64,000 bases of DNA from SHVO01 sp050250575 (GCA_050250575.1 JBFWOJ010000012.1:56226-120225), one strand, 5' to 3'; numbered from the stretch's first letter, positions 1 to 8,616 are shown. The notes: a model not told the origin generated them from the sequence alone. Made by a program: numbers and translations.

Positions 1-54
1 ATAAGCGGGCGCGTGTTCGGCGCTCGCTTCGCCTCTCCAGATTCGTACGATCAT
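1..54 (-). CDS. N-terminus of an ABM-like protein (partial)
   Basis: Only the first 18 codons lie in the window; the gene continues off the left edge on the minus strand. They read MIVRIWRGEASAEHAPAY. A GGAGG ribosome-binding site (complement of 61-65) sits 6 nt before the ATG, which makes this a believable start. The opening resembles small antibiotic-biosynthesis-monooxygenase-like (ABM, dimeric alpha/beta barrel) proteins, which often begin with MIxRxWxG followed by an Ala/Glu-rich helix. That family assignment is inference from 18 residues. Confidence 0.5.
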   Translation of the reverse strand, partial: MIVRIWRGEASAEHAPAY

Positions 55-406
55 GGCGATCCTCCGAGGGCGGCCGGTGCTGTCCAACCGACTTTAGAGC
101 CCCGGATATGCTCCTCATAGCCGCGAAGCGCACGCCGCTATCGCCAAAGCTGCCGCGGCGAGCCGTTTTGCGACCAGCGCTCGCCGGACAAGCGCGTCAG
201 GCGAAGTTGCGGCCTAAGCCCGTGCCCGTGCGCCGAGGCATCACAAACACGTTACACGCAAGCGGCGTATAAAGGAGCGGGAACGCTTCTCACAAACGCC
301 TGCCGGGCGCCACGAACTCTCCACAATGGGATCGTTACATTTGCAAGTACCGGCCAATGCCGCTTCGTGCGGCGTCGGCGGGTGCGAACTGCAAAGGAGT
401 TTGGCT
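55..406. other. Intergenic region between divergent genes
   Basis: This 352-base stretch separates the leftward partial gene from the rightward secreted-protein gene, so it should hold promoters for both. A TATAAA box lies at 268-273, but I see no convincing -35 at the right spacing. Short open frames here lack ribosome-binding sites and look like chance. No RNA gene or repeat was recognised. Confidence 0.4.
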
Positions 407-850
407 ATGAAAAAGCTGACCATGATTGCCGCTATTCTTGGGACAGTTGGGTCGCTCGCGATTGCCGATGCACAAGTGACGCCGGCCGCGGCGCAAGACC
501 GTTTCGGTTTTAGCTTCAGCGTCGGCGACGTCGATATGGCTTATCGCAACGGTTATTACGACCGTTGGGGCCGCTGGCATTACTGGGCCAGCCCGCGCGA
601 AATGCGCGAGTTCCGGGGCCGCTATGCCAGCCGCTATCGCGACATGGATTGGGACGGTGTCCCGAACCGTTATGACCGCGATCGCGACGGCGACGGCGTG
701 CCGAACCGGTACGACCACCGCCCGAACCGCCCGGGCATGGGCTACGGCCCGCCGCGCGGCAACGGGTACTACCGTAACAGCCGCGACTGGGACGGCGACG
801 GTGTCCCGAACCGGTTCGACGACTTCCCGCGCAATCCGCGCCGGAACTAA
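407..850 (+). CDS. Secreted protein with DxDGDGVPNRxD calcium-binding-like repeats
   Basis: A 147-residue exported protein. The ATG at 407 is chosen over the in-frame ATG at 326 because AAAGGAG lies at 393-399 and translation from 407 begins with a typical Sec signal peptide (MKKLTMIAAILG..., Ala-rich region to about residue 30). The mature part is rich in Arg, Tyr and Asp. Three copies of a D-x-D-G-(D)-G-V-P-N-R-(Y/F)-D motif sit in the second half, the last near the C-terminus. Such Asp-rich loops resemble thrombospondin type-3 or EF-hand-like calcium sites, so calcium-dependent folding in the periplasm or outside the cell is likely but inferred. A strong terminator follows directly, so the gene is probably monocistronic. 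Confidence 0.75.
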   Translation: MKKLTMIAAILGTVGSLAIADAQVTPAAAQDRFGFSFSVGDVDMAYRNGYYDRWGRWHYWASPREMREFRGRYASRYRDMDWDGVPNRYDRDRDGDGVPNRYDHRPNRPGMGYGPPRGNGYYRNSRDWDGDGVPNRFDDFPRNPRRN

Positions 851-873
851 GCCATAAGATAAGCGAACGCTGC

Positions 874-906
874 GAAACCGGCGGCTGCCCTGCAGCCGCC
901 GGTTTC
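874..906 (+). terminator. Strong hairpin terminator
   Basis: A perfect 15-bp stem (874-888 with 892-906) closes a CCT loop just after the Asp-rich secreted-protein gene. The stem starts GAAACCGG and contains an 8-bp GC-rich core. There is no long T-run, but the stem is stable enough to act as an intrinsic terminator. Confidence 0.8.
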
Positions 907-1057
907 CATATGCGACCAAAGCGTTAAGGCGGCTGTACCCAGCTCTCCCCACGGTGATGTGAAAGGCGATAGGCGCTGCGGGCCTTCCTCACCCGCCGGG
1001 GCCTCTGTAAGAATAGGTTTCGCGTTTCGCATTCGCCCCCGAGGAGAAGGACATCCC

Positions 1058-1645
1058 ATGAAGAAAGTGATCGTTGGAGCGCTGCTCGCCACCGCGTTTG
1101 CGGTACCGGCCCTTGCCGCGCTGAAGAGCGGTGACAAGGCGCCGGACTTCAAGGCGCGCGCCTCGCTCGCCGGCAAGGAATTCGATTTCTCCTTAGCTGA
1201 CGCCCTGAAGAAGGGCCCGGTGGTCGTGTACTTCTATCCGGCCGCCTACACGCGGGGCTGCAACCTGGAAGCCCACACCTTCGCCGAGAACAAAGAGAAA
1301 TTCGACGCGGTCGGCACGACGATCATCGGCGTGTCGCAGGACAGCATCGCGCGCCTCAACGAGTTTTCGGCCGATCCGGAATACTGCGCCGGCAAGTTTC
1401 CGGTCGCGTCCGATCCGGACGGCAAGATCTCGAAGTCGTTCGACCTGACGGTGCGCGAGCGCCGCGACGGCATGAAGGACACCAAGGGCCGCGACATCAC
1501 CAACGCGGGTACGACCGAGCGCACCACTTTCGTCATCACGCCCGACCACAAGATCGTCGCCACTCTGTCGTCGGCGGACGACGGGATCAGCCCGACCGAC
1601 CATGTCGACAAGTCGCTTGCAGTGGTCGCAAGCCTGAAGAAGTAA
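1058..1645 (+). CDS. Exported peroxiredoxin (AhpC/TSA, Bcp-like)
   Basis: A 195-residue thiol peroxidase that should reduce hydrogen peroxide or organic peroxides. The start at 1058 follows GAGGAGAAGG and gives a clear signal peptide (MKKVIVGALLATAFAVPALA), so the enzyme acts in the periplasm, unlike cytoplasmic Bcp. The active-site loop P61-A-A-Y-T65-R-G-C68 matches the peroxiredoxin PxxxTxxC signature, with C68 as the peroxidatic cysteine. The only other mature-region cysteine is C110, so a resolving partner is uncertain and it may be 1-Cys or depend on external thiols. The conserved Arg is R154, in a TERTTFVI stretch. It is followed by a bidirectional terminator. Confidence 0.88.
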   Translation: MKKVIVGALLATAFAVPALAALKSGDKAPDFKARASLAGKEFDFSLADALKKGPVVVYFYPAAYTRGCNLEAHTFAENKEKFDAVGTTIIGVSQDSIARLNEFSADPEYCAGKFPVASDPDGKISKSFDLTVRERRDGMKDTKGRDITNAGTTERTTFVITPDHKIVATLSSADDGISPTDHVDKSLAVVASLKK

Positions 1646-1681
1646 AACGTAATTCGCCACCAATAGCGCGGTGAAACAAAC

Positions 1682-1708
1682 ACGGCACGGGGCGTCCCCC
1701 CGTGCCGT
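1682..1708. terminator. Bidirectional terminator between convergent genes
   Basis: ACGGCACGGGG at 1682-1692 pairs with CCCCGTGCCGT at 1698-1708, an 11-bp perfect stem with a 5-nt loop. It lies between the peroxiredoxin gene (plus) and the glycosyltransferase gene (minus), so it can serve both. Confidence 0.8.
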
Positions 1709-1710
1709 TG

Positions 1711-2793
1711 TCATTTGCGCGTCAGGGCGTCGGCGCGGGCGAGGACCTCGTGGCCCTGACGGCGAAAGCGTTCACGGCTGAAGCGATCGTTCACGTACCG
1801 GTGCGCGGCCTCTCCCGTGACGGCGGCACGCGCCGGATCGGTGACCACGCGCGCGATAGCGCCCGCCAACGCATCCACATCCCCAATCGGCACCACGCTG
1901 CCGATGCCGCCGGCGCGGACGGTGAACGCCATCTCGCCCGTCTCCGCCACGACCGTGGGCAGCCCGGCCTGCATCGCTTCGTGAGCGGAGATGCACAAGC
2001 CTTCGACCCGCGAGGGCTGGACGTAGGCGTGAAGTCCGGCGAGGAACTCCTTCGGACGTTCCTGGTAGCCGGCGAGAATCAAGTTGGAGACTCGGAGCGC
2101 CGCGGCCAGCTCTTCGAGCTCGGCGCGGGACGGCCCCTCACCGCCGATGGTGACGGTGAAGCGCTTGGCCAGCGCGGGATCGTCGTGCCTGAGCTTCGCG
2201 AGGGCGCGCACCAGCACATCGTAACCCTTGTGAGGATGCAGACGCCCGAGACTGCCGATGCGAAAGATCTCGCCTGGCTGCGCGGCGCGGGCCCGCGGCG
2301 CTTCCGGATCGGCCGAGAACAACGGCCAGACGGTGACGTCGGCCGCGGCGAGTCCAAAACGCCGGCGTGTCACCTCGGCGACGCATTCCGAGTCCGCGAC
2401 CCAAAGATCGGTGAGCCCTTTCGTCGCCCACAGCGCGGCGATGTTGCCCGGCTTCAGGAATACATTGTGCTGCCAGCTGACCACGGGAAGGCGGAGGCGG
2501 AGCCCGAGCCAGCGTCCGACCAGCGTGGCGTGGGCAAGCGACGTCCAGATGACGGTCGGCCGATAAGCGGCGAATTTCTCGCGCAGCCAGCCAACAGATT
2601 GAAGCACGGTGCCTTCATGAACATCGAGGGCAAGGCCGTTGCGCGCGAGGATCGGCTCCATGCGGCCGTCGCGGCGCGACAGGGCGAAGAGCCGCACATC
2701 GGCGCCGGCGTCCCGCATGAATCCGGTGACCATGGGCACCGGCAGTCCGGCGCCGTAACCGTCGAGGGAATTGATGAGATAGGCGATACGCAT
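1711..2793 (-). CDS. GT4-family glycosyltransferase
   Basis: A 360-residue GT-B-fold glycosyltransferase (glycosyl transferases group 1) that transfers a nucleotide-activated sugar to a glycan or lipid acceptor at the inner membrane face. The ATG at 2793 is preferred because it begins MRIAYLINSLDGYGAG, the usual Rossmann first strand; an in-frame start 10 codons upstream adds nothing conserved. The C-terminal donor-binding domain begins around residue 185 with GSLGRLHPHKGYDVLVRA. It carries EGLCISAHEAMQAGLPTVVAE, the EX7E-type donor motif. There is no adjacent sugar-pathway gene, so the acceptor is unknown. The gene shares its direction with the downstream-numbered hydrolase gene at 2835-3758, with 41 bases between them. 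Confidence 0.85.
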   Translation of the reverse strand: MRIAYLINSLDGYGAGLPVPMVTGFMRDAGADVRLFALSRRDGRMEPILARNGLALDVHEGTVLQSVGWLREKFAAYRPTVIWTSLAHATLVGRWLGLRLRLPVVSWQHNVFLKPGNIAALWATKGLTDLWVADSECVAEVTRRRFGLAAADVTVWPLFSADPEAPRARAAQPGEIFRIGSLGRLHPHKGYDVLVRALAKLRHDDPALAKRFTVTIGGEGPSRAELEELAAALRVSNLILAGYQERPKEFLAGLHAYVQPSRVEGLCISAHEAMQAGLPTVVAETGEMAFTVRAGGIGSVVPIGDVDALAGAIARVVTDPARAAVTGEAAHRYVNDRFSRERFRRQGHEVLARADALTRK

Positions 2794-2834
2794 GGCCGCG
2801 AGGTATACGGGCGGCCGTCCCAAGAAGAAAGCGT

Positions 2835-3758
2835 TTAGGGGGCTTCCTTGTAGGCCGCCCGGATCGCGCCCGCGAGGCGGTTCCTGTCCGGATAACGTTC
2901 GGCCATCGCGGCCGTGACGGCATTCACCGCCTCCTCGATCGCCTTCCCGGCTTTCTTTTCCGCCGCCGCGCGCGTCTGGATTTCGCCGAAGTAGACCTTG
3001 TAGCCTTCGATCAATTCAACTCCGCCCGTCGGACCGTGACTGGGCACGATGGTGCGCGGACGAAGCTGCGACAGGCTATCGAGCGTCGAGAGCCAATGCG
3101 CGACCGCGGAGTAAGGACTGCCCAAGGACGGCTGCGGTTTCATGACGATGTCGCCGCTGAAGAGCACTTGCTCGGTCTCGACCCATACCGCGGTGTCGCC
3201 GCGGGTGTGATTGGCGCCGGCCGCGAAGAGGTAGGCGCGCACGCCGCCGAGGTCGAGGATCTTGTCGTTCTCAAAGCTGATGTCGGCTTCGCGGAAGGCC
3301 GCGCCCTTCAGGAGCTCGGCGGCCGCGGGAGAGCGGTCGGAGAAAGCCTTGCAGACGGCGCAGCCGAACTCGGCGATGTCCTGCTCTTGCGTCGTGGCGC
3401 GAAGCAGCGTCGAGCCGTCAAGCATACGTTCGCCGCGCGGAAAGCCGCTCGCACCCATGTCGTGCTCGGGATGGAAATGGGTGGTGACCAGATAGATGCG
3501 CAGGTTCGGCGCGAGCTTGCGCGCCACGGCGGCGACGATCGCGCCGTTCTTTTCGCCAAGGCCGGTGTCGATGACCAGCACGCCGGTCTGACCGACGACG
3601 AAGCCGACGTTGGGCACCATCGGCCGGCTTTCGTCGGGGATGATCCAGACGCTGGGCGCGACCTGCTTCAGCAGCTCGGGCTTGATCATGGGCGCGTCCT
3701 GCGCGCCGGCGCCGGCCGAGATCAACACACCAAACAGGATCGCCAGCAGCGCGCGCAT
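2835..3758 (-). CDS. Exported MBL-fold metallohydrolase
   Basis: A 307-residue metallo-beta-lactamase-fold protein with a signal peptide (MRALLAILFGVLISAGAGAQ). The ATG at 3758 is preceded by GGGAG at good spacing; a TTG five codons upstream overlaps that site and is unlikely. The zinc motif HxHxxD appears as T-H-F-H-P-E-H-D, and a later SHGPTGG supplies another metal-site histidine. The domain pattern (VDTGLGEKNG, VLFSGDIV) is that of broad MBL hydrolases such as quinoprotein-relay or glyoxalase II-like enzymes. The substrate cannot be read from the sequence. It probably acts in the periplasm. Confidence 0.82.
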   Translation of the reverse strand: MRALLAILFGVLISAGAGAQDAPMIKPELLKQVAPSVWIIPDESRPMVPNVGFVVGQTGVLVIDTGLGEKNGAIVAAVARKLAPNLRIYLVTTHFHPEHDMGASGFPRGERMLDGSTLLRATTQEQDIAEFGCAVCKAFSDRSPAAAELLKGAAFREADISFENDKILDLGGVRAYLFAAGANHTRGDTAVWVETEQVLFSGDIVMKPQPSLGSPYSAVAHWLSTLDSLSQLRPRTIVPSHGPTGGVELIEGYKVYFGEIQTRAAAEKKAGKAIEEAVNAVTAAMAERYPDRNRLAGAIRAAYKEAP

Positions 3759-3831
3759 TTTCCGTGCTCCCAACCGAGACGGAGCGACTTTACGCCGTGG
3801 CGCACGGTTCGGGAACCCTTAGGCCCGGTCT

Positions 3832-4389
3832 TTAGGATTCGCGTTCGAGCGCCCAGAGTCCCGGATAGGACGCGACAAAGCCGCTCTCGCCGAGCTCGAG
3901 CATGCCTTCGTAATTCGCGGTCGGAGACTCATACCAGATCGTCGAAGGGCTGCGCCGGGTATAGTGCTGCGGCAAGCTTGTGAGACATCGTTCGCCGAGA
4001 TCGAACCAGGCCACGGACATCGCCACTGGTTGGCCGGGCGGCAGCGCGAGGCGGCGCATCGGGATAAGATTGGTGGCCGGAGTAAAGCCAAAGTCGATAT
4101 CGACCAGATCATCAACGCCTGGACAGCGCTCGCCATTGACGGTCCAGGGGCTGGTCCTTTGGATCTGATAGGCGAAGTGCATATCGCCGACGGTGCCGTG
4201 GATCTCGGCGGCACGGGTGGCCCAATTCGGGGCGCAGTCGACGCGGTAGGACACGCAGGCCCAACCGCGGGGATGGGCGAATTCAGCCAGCCCGGCCAGC
4301 GCCCAGCCGTGCTCGGTGCGCAAAAGGGAACAGGAGTCCGTGCCCGGCACATCGAGGCGCCGCCATGTCGCGGAAGAGACGCGCGTCAT
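3832..4389 (-). CDS. Putative glycolipid-binding domain protein (DUF1089-like)
   Basis: A 185-residue protein without signal peptide or membrane helix. It opens with TWRRLDVPGTDSC and has a central DLVDIDFGFTPATNLIPMRRL segment. Both match the putative glycolipid-binding family (Pfam Glycolipid_bind, formerly DUF1089), which has a novel beta fold and no proven reaction. The ribosome-binding site is weak, but the N-terminus fits family members. It is upstream of, and on the same strand as, the MBL hydrolase, with 73 bases between them. The ligand is inferred only from the family name. Confidence 0.75.
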   Translation of the reverse strand: MTRVSSATWRRLDVPGTDSCSLLRTEHGWALAGLAEFAHPRGWACVSYRVDCAPNWATRAAEIHGTVGDMHFAYQIQRTSPWTVNGERCPGVDDLVDIDFGFTPATNLIPMRRLALPPGQPVAMSVAWFDLGERCLTSLPQHYTRRSPSTIWYESPTANYEGMLELGESGFVASYPGLWALERES

Positions 4390-4407
4390 GACGGTTGAAA
4401 CAATAAA

Positions 4408-4435
4408 GAGGCCGGCAAGTTCCCTCGCCGGCCTC
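4408..4435 (-). terminator. Terminator of the amidase operon
   Basis: On the minus strand a GAGGCCGGC/GCCGGCCTC stem (4408-4416 with 4427-4435) is followed by a T-rich tail (complement of 4396-4407). It lies just past the stop codon of the amidase at 4452, so it should end the two-amidase transcript. Confidence 0.78.
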
Positions 4436-4451
4436 CTTAAAGTTGAGCGGC

Positions 4452-6080
4452 CTACCGCGCCGCAGCGACGTCGCGGTTCACTTCGATCGTGGCCCCCGCC
4501 AGCGCCGGCGTATGGACCGGCCGCCGCAGCGCCTTCGTGGCCTGCTCGAAGCTATAGGCGAGCGCCAGGAGCTTGGGTTCGCTGAAAGCAGTGCCGAAGA
4601 ACGACACCGTGACCGGAAGATCGTCGGTGGTGAACCCGGCCGGAACGATCACGTCGGGGAAACCGGCGAGGTTGGCGATTCCCGTCGGGCTGGGCGTCGA
4701 ACCCAGGGCCGGGCCGGGCGGCGCGGCGATCTGTGCCGGACGGCGTGTCCCGGTCGGGTAGACGATGGCATCGAGCTTGTCCTTCTGCAGGAGGCCGTCC
4801 ACCAGCGCCGTGGTCATGGGCAGATAGTAGTTCTTCAGCGCGAGGTACCGGGGATCGGTCAGGGCATCCGCCTTGGCCTCGACATTCTTGAAGTAGGTCC
4901 AGCGTGAGAGGTTCGGCCCGGCCCCGTCGGCGCCGAGACTGCGGTAATTCTCGGCCGCCTCGATCAACTGGTCGAGGTTCTTGGGATATTTGGGTCCGGT
5001 GGTTTTGAGGTACTCGGCGATCTGAACCTTGAACTCCGCCGGATAGAGCGTGAACACCGCCTGGTTCGAGGAATCCAGGAACCACTTGGGGTACCGGACG
5101 TCGACCAAGGTCGCGCCCGCCTTCTGCATCGCCTTCAGGGCGGATTCGAACACCCAATCCACATCCGGGTCGGCCCCGGTGAAATCGCGCGCGACACCGA
5201 TGCGCGCGCCCTTGAGGGCATCGGCCTTCAAGAACTGGGTGTAGTCCTTATGGAACTTGCCCTGGCTCTTCCTGGTCGCTTCATCGGCCGGGTCCACCCC
5301 GGCCATGACGCCGAGCGAGACGGCGATGTCATAGACGCTGCGCGCCATCGGCCCGCCGGTGTCGAGTGAAAGCGCGAGCGGAATGATGCCGTCGCGGCTG
5401 ACGAGGCCGTGGGTCGGTTTCAGTCCGACAATGCCGTTGACGCTGGACGGACCGCGGATCGAACCCCCGGTATCCGTGCCGATGCCAAGCGGCGCATATC
5501 CGGCGGCCACCGCCACACCGGTGCCACCGGACGAGCCCGCCGGCGTACGAGTAAGATCGTGCGGGTTCAGGGACTGTCCGCCGAGCGAGCTTTGACCGCC
5601 GTTCGCGAACTCGCCGAGATTCACCTTGGCGAGGATGATCGCGCCGGCGTCGCGCAGCTTCTTGACGAGGAAGGCATCATCCGGGGCCATATTGCCTTCG
5701 AGCAACACGGAGCCGCCGGTCGTCGGCATGTCGACGGTATCGACGTTGTCCTTGAACACCACCGGGATGCCGTGCAGCGGTCCGCGCACCTTGCCGGCCT
5801 TGCGTTCGGCGTCGAGGGCCCGCGCGATCTCGAGCGCCTTCGGATTGAGCGACATCACGGCGTGGATTTTCGGGCCTTGCCGATCGAAGGCGGAAATGCG
5901 CTCGAGGCAAAGCTGGACCAGCCTTTCCGCCGTCAGGCTGCCGGACTGCATGGCGGCCTGCAGCTCGGCGATATTCGCCTGATCGAATTCGACCGGGCGC
6001 GCCTGGGCCGCCGGCGATGCCGTGAAGAGAGCGCCGGCAAGAGCACAAGCCAGCGCGAATTTCGAGATACCGTGTTTCAT
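4452..6080 (-). CDS. Exported amidase-signature hydrolase (second of tandem pair)
   Basis: A 542-residue amidase-signature (AS) family enzyme. AS enzymes hydrolyse amide bonds with a Ser-cisSer-Lys triad. Here K110 is in VVFKDN, the cis-Ser is in AGSSGG (183/184) and the nucleophile is S207 in GTDTGGSIRG, so it looks active. A signal peptide (residues 1-27, ending AAQA) separates it from cytoplasmic GatA and suggests a periplasmic or secreted amide substrate. GGGGAA precedes the start. It is a close paralogue of the gene 18 bases upstream, and the two should be co-transcribed. GatB/GatC partners are absent, as expected for a stand-alone amidase. Confidence 0.88.
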   Translation of the reverse strand: MKHGISKFALACALAGALFTASPAAQARPVEFDQANIAELQAAMQSGSLTAERLVQLCLERISAFDRQGPKIHAVMSLNPKALEIARALDAERKAGKVRGPLHGIPVVFKDNVDTVDMPTTGGSVLLEGNMAPDDAFLVKKLRDAGAIILAKVNLGEFANGGQSSLGGQSLNPHDLTRTPAGSSGGTGVAVAAGYAPLGIGTDTGGSIRGPSSVNGIVGLKPTHGLVSRDGIIPLALSLDTGGPMARSVYDIAVSLGVMAGVDPADEATRKSQGKFHKDYTQFLKADALKGARIGVARDFTGADPDVDWVFESALKAMQKAGATLVDVRYPKWFLDSSNQAVFTLYPAEFKVQIAEYLKTTGPKYPKNLDQLIEAAENYRSLGADGAGPNLSRWTYFKNVEAKADALTDPRYLALKNYYLPMTTALVDGLLQKDKLDAIVYPTGTRRPAQIAAPPGPALGSTPSPTGIANLAGFPDVIVPAGFTTDDLPVTVSFFGTAFSEPKLLALAYSFEQATKALRRPVHTPALAGATIEVNRDVAAAR

Positions 6081-6098
6081 TGTTTCCCCATCTGAAGT

Positions 6099-7748
6099 TT
6101 ATTTCGCAGAGGCCATATCGCGGCTCGTCACTTCCACCGTCGCTCCTGGGAGGCCGGGTGTGTTGACGGGCCGCCGGATGGCCTTGGTCGCCTGTTCGAA
6201 GCTATAGCCCAGCGCGATCAGCTTCGGTTCGCTGAACGCGGTGCCGAAGAACGACACCGTCACCGGCAAGTCATCGGTCGTGAAACCGGCGGGCACAACC
6301 AGGTCCGGAAAGCCCGTGAGATTGGCGATGCCGGTCGGGCTCGGCGAGGACGGAATGCCCCCGCCGAGCGGCGCGGAGATCTGCGCGGCGCGGCGCGTGT
6401 TGGTGGGATAGACGGCGGCGTCGAGCTTCTCCTTGGCGAAGATGCCTTCGACGAGCGCCCGGGCCATGGGCATATAGTGGTCGACCGCGGCGCGATAGCC
6501 GGGATCGTTCACCGTTCCCATGGCGAGGTCGCGGGTGATGAAATTATTCCAGCGGAAGGGATTGGGGCCGGCGCCGTCCTCGCCCATGCTGGGAGTCTCA
6601 TAAGCGCGCGCAAGCATTTCCTCGACGGTCTTGGGATATTTGGGACCGGTGGTCTTGAGATATTCGGCGAGCTGGACACGGAACTCCGGCGGGAAGATCG
6701 AGTAGGTCGCCTGGGTTTGAGAATCAAGGAACCACTTCGGATAGCGCACGTCGACGAGCGTGGCGCCCGCGCGCTGCATTGCCTTGAGCGAGGCCTCGAA
6801 GATCCAATCCACGTCCGGATCGTCGCCTGAGAAATCGCGCAGCACGCCGATGCGCGCGCCCTTGAGCGCATTCGCGTTGAGGAATTTGGTGTAGTCCTTC
6901 TCGAACTTGCCGGCGCTTTTCTTCGTGGCATCGTCGGCCGGGTCGACGCCGGTCATCGGGCCGAGGGACACGGCGAGGTCATAGACGCTGCGCGTCATCG
7001 GTCCGCCGGTATCGAGCGAAAGCCCGAGCGGGATGATTCCGTCGCGGCTGATGAGCCCATGAGTCGGTTTCAGACCGACGATGCCGTTGACGAAGGACGG
7101 TCCGCGGATCGAGCCGCCGGTATCGGTGCCGATGCCGATGGGCGCATAGCCCGCGGCAATGCCGACTCCGGTGCCGCCGGACGAGCCGGCCGGCACCCGC
7201 GACAGATCGTGAGGATTGAGCGATTGCCCGCCCATGGAGCTCTGCGAGCCGTTGGCGAATTCACCGAGGTTCACCTTGGCGAGAATGATCGCGCCGGCCT
7301 CGCGCAGGCGCTTCACCAGGAAGGCGTCGTCGGGCGCCATATTCCCGGCCAGCATGACAGCGCCGCCGGTGGTGGGCATGTCGACGGTGTCGATATTGTC
7401 CTTGAGGATGACGGGGATGCCGTGCAGCGGCCCGCGGACCTTCCCGGCCTTGCGTTCAGCGTCGAGCTGGCGCGCGATCTCGATGGCTTTGGGATTGAGT
7501 GCGATGACCGCATGCAGCTTCGGACCGGCGCGATCGTAAGCCTTGATGCGGTCGAGGCACATCTGCGTCAGGCGCTCGGCGGTGAGGCTTCCGGCGTCCA
7601 TCGCGGCCTTAAGCTCGGCGATCGACACGAGTTCATGATCCACCGGGCGCGCCGATGCCTCTGCCGCCGCGGTGACCAGCGCGGCGCCGAGCGCAAGCGC
7701 GAGGGCCAGGCGAGAAGCGGAAGTCTTGATGCGGAGAAAAGTGGCCAT
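6099..7748 (-). CDS. Exported amidase-signature hydrolase (first of tandem pair)
   Basis: A 549-residue AS-family amidase, colinear with its neighbour from the signal peptide to the C-terminus. Triad candidates are K116 (VILKDN), the cis-Ser in AGSSGG (189/190) and S213 in GTDTGGSIRG, all kept. The N-terminus is longer, with a hydrophobic stretch at about residues 11-32 ending before ASARPVD, consistent with export. The two copies differ most around residues 390-450, where AS enzymes shape their substrate pocket, so the specificities probably differ. It is the promoter-proximal gene of the pair. The upstream region carries a set of GCGACAT direct repeats. Confidence 0.88.
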   Translation of the reverse strand: MATFLRIKTSASRLALALALGAALVTAAAEASARPVDHELVSIAELKAAMDAGSLTAERLTQMCLDRIKAYDRAGPKLHAVIALNPKAIEIARQLDAERKAGKVRGPLHGIPVILKDNIDTVDMPTTGGAVMLAGNMAPDDAFLVKRLREAGAIILAKVNLGEFANGSQSSMGGQSLNPHDLSRVPAGSSGGTGVGIAAGYAPIGIGTDTGGSIRGPSFVNGIVGLKPTHGLISRDGIIPLGLSLDTGGPMTRSVYDLAVSLGPMTGVDPADDATKKSAGKFEKDYTKFLNANALKGARIGVLRDFSGDDPDVDWIFEASLKAMQRAGATLVDVRYPKWFLDSQTQATYSIFPPEFRVQLAEYLKTTGPKYPKTVEEMLARAYETPSMGEDGAGPNPFRWNNFITRDLAMGTVNDPGYRAAVDHYMPMARALVEGIFAKEKLDAAVYPTNTRRAAQISAPLGGGIPSSPSPTGIANLTGFPDLVVPAGFTTDDLPVTVSFFGTAFSEPKLIALGYSFEQATKAIRRPVNTPGLPGATVEVTSRDMASAK

Positions 7749-7885
7749 GTGCGGATCCCCAAAATTGAAATGACGCCGTCTGCCGTGCGTGCGCGCCCGA
7801 ACCTGAGCCTAGCGCAGGCGAGCGGGCGTTGACTGCCAAAAAATGGGCGCGGGCCGGCGGCAACGCATAACTTCACCCTTCGTGC

Positions 7886-7986
7886 GCGACATGTGCGACC
7901 TGCGACATCCGGCGAATAACGCCGTGGATCTAAAGGCGGAATGCCCGTTGTAGGGTGGTGCGACATCTTGCGACATCCCGCGACAT
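7886..7986. repeat. GCGACAT direct repeats, three phased at 10 bp
   Basis: Exact GCGACAT heptamers start at 7886, 7902, 7960, 7970 and 7980, with a degenerate GCGACC at 7895. The last three sit exactly 10 bp apart, about one helical turn, so a bound protein would contact one DNA face. This looks like an operator array for the amidase promoter. The role is inferred. Confidence 0.55.
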
Positions 7987-8510
7987 CGAGGCCGGTTTCG
8001 GGGGAAGCTATGCGCGCAGCGCGAAGCTGGGCCTCGCGAAAACCTTGCCGCGAGCGATCAGCGGCGTGGACGCTGCGACAGCGGCTCTTCATCCCTAGAG
8101 ACGCGATCCTCACCACTCGTTCTCTCGTTGTTAATCGCCCGGTCTCGAACGGGTTCACTCCAGTGGTGACACGTGGGACCGTTTGATTTGAAAAGAGCCG
8201 TTGATTGCGACGGCCGTCACCCGGCTCGGAAGGTGCACCGGGGAGAGGACCGTGGCCGGCCCAACCGACCATGGCGCGCGGACGCCGGGTCAATGGACCC
8301 GACTATAAAAGCATATCTGGAACATGCTCCATTTTAGGGACTGATGTCAACGAAAATCCACGCGGCGCGAGTGCGCCAGCGCTCCATCGCTATTGAACTT
8401 GTTCTAAGAGGGAGGGACGATCTCATTTAGGCGAGCGTCGCTGCCAACGCGCGCACGCGGAGACGCAAGGCCGCTATAGTCCGAATCCCCTATGGCACGC
8501 CGTATTAAAG

Positions 8511-8616
8511 CGCGTTCCGGAAAAGTGGCGGCCTGTTTTCCGAAAGAACGCGCGACATTCAATGATTGAGATCGCGTTCCGGAAAAGTGGCGGCCGGTTT
8601 TCCGAAAGAACGCGCG
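8511..8616. repeat. Two tandem copies of a 44-bp palindromic repeat
   Basis: Copies at 8511-8554 and 8573-8616 differ by one base (T or G in the GGCC(T/G)G part) and repeat with a 62-bp period. Each is an imperfect palindrome: outer arms CGCGTTC and GAACGCG, and inner arms CGGAAAA and TTTTCCG. Elements of this GGAAAAGTGGCGxCCGGTTTTCC type are widespread as intergenic repeats in Hyphomicrobiales genomes. They resemble REP elements: probably moved by a RAYT-like enzyme, or acting as transcript-end hairpins. Confidence 0.75.

Noticed and set aside
7886..7986. Possible small CRISPR array
   Set aside because: The repeat unit is only 7 bp, and spacings of 10-58 bp are irregular; no cas gene is in the window.
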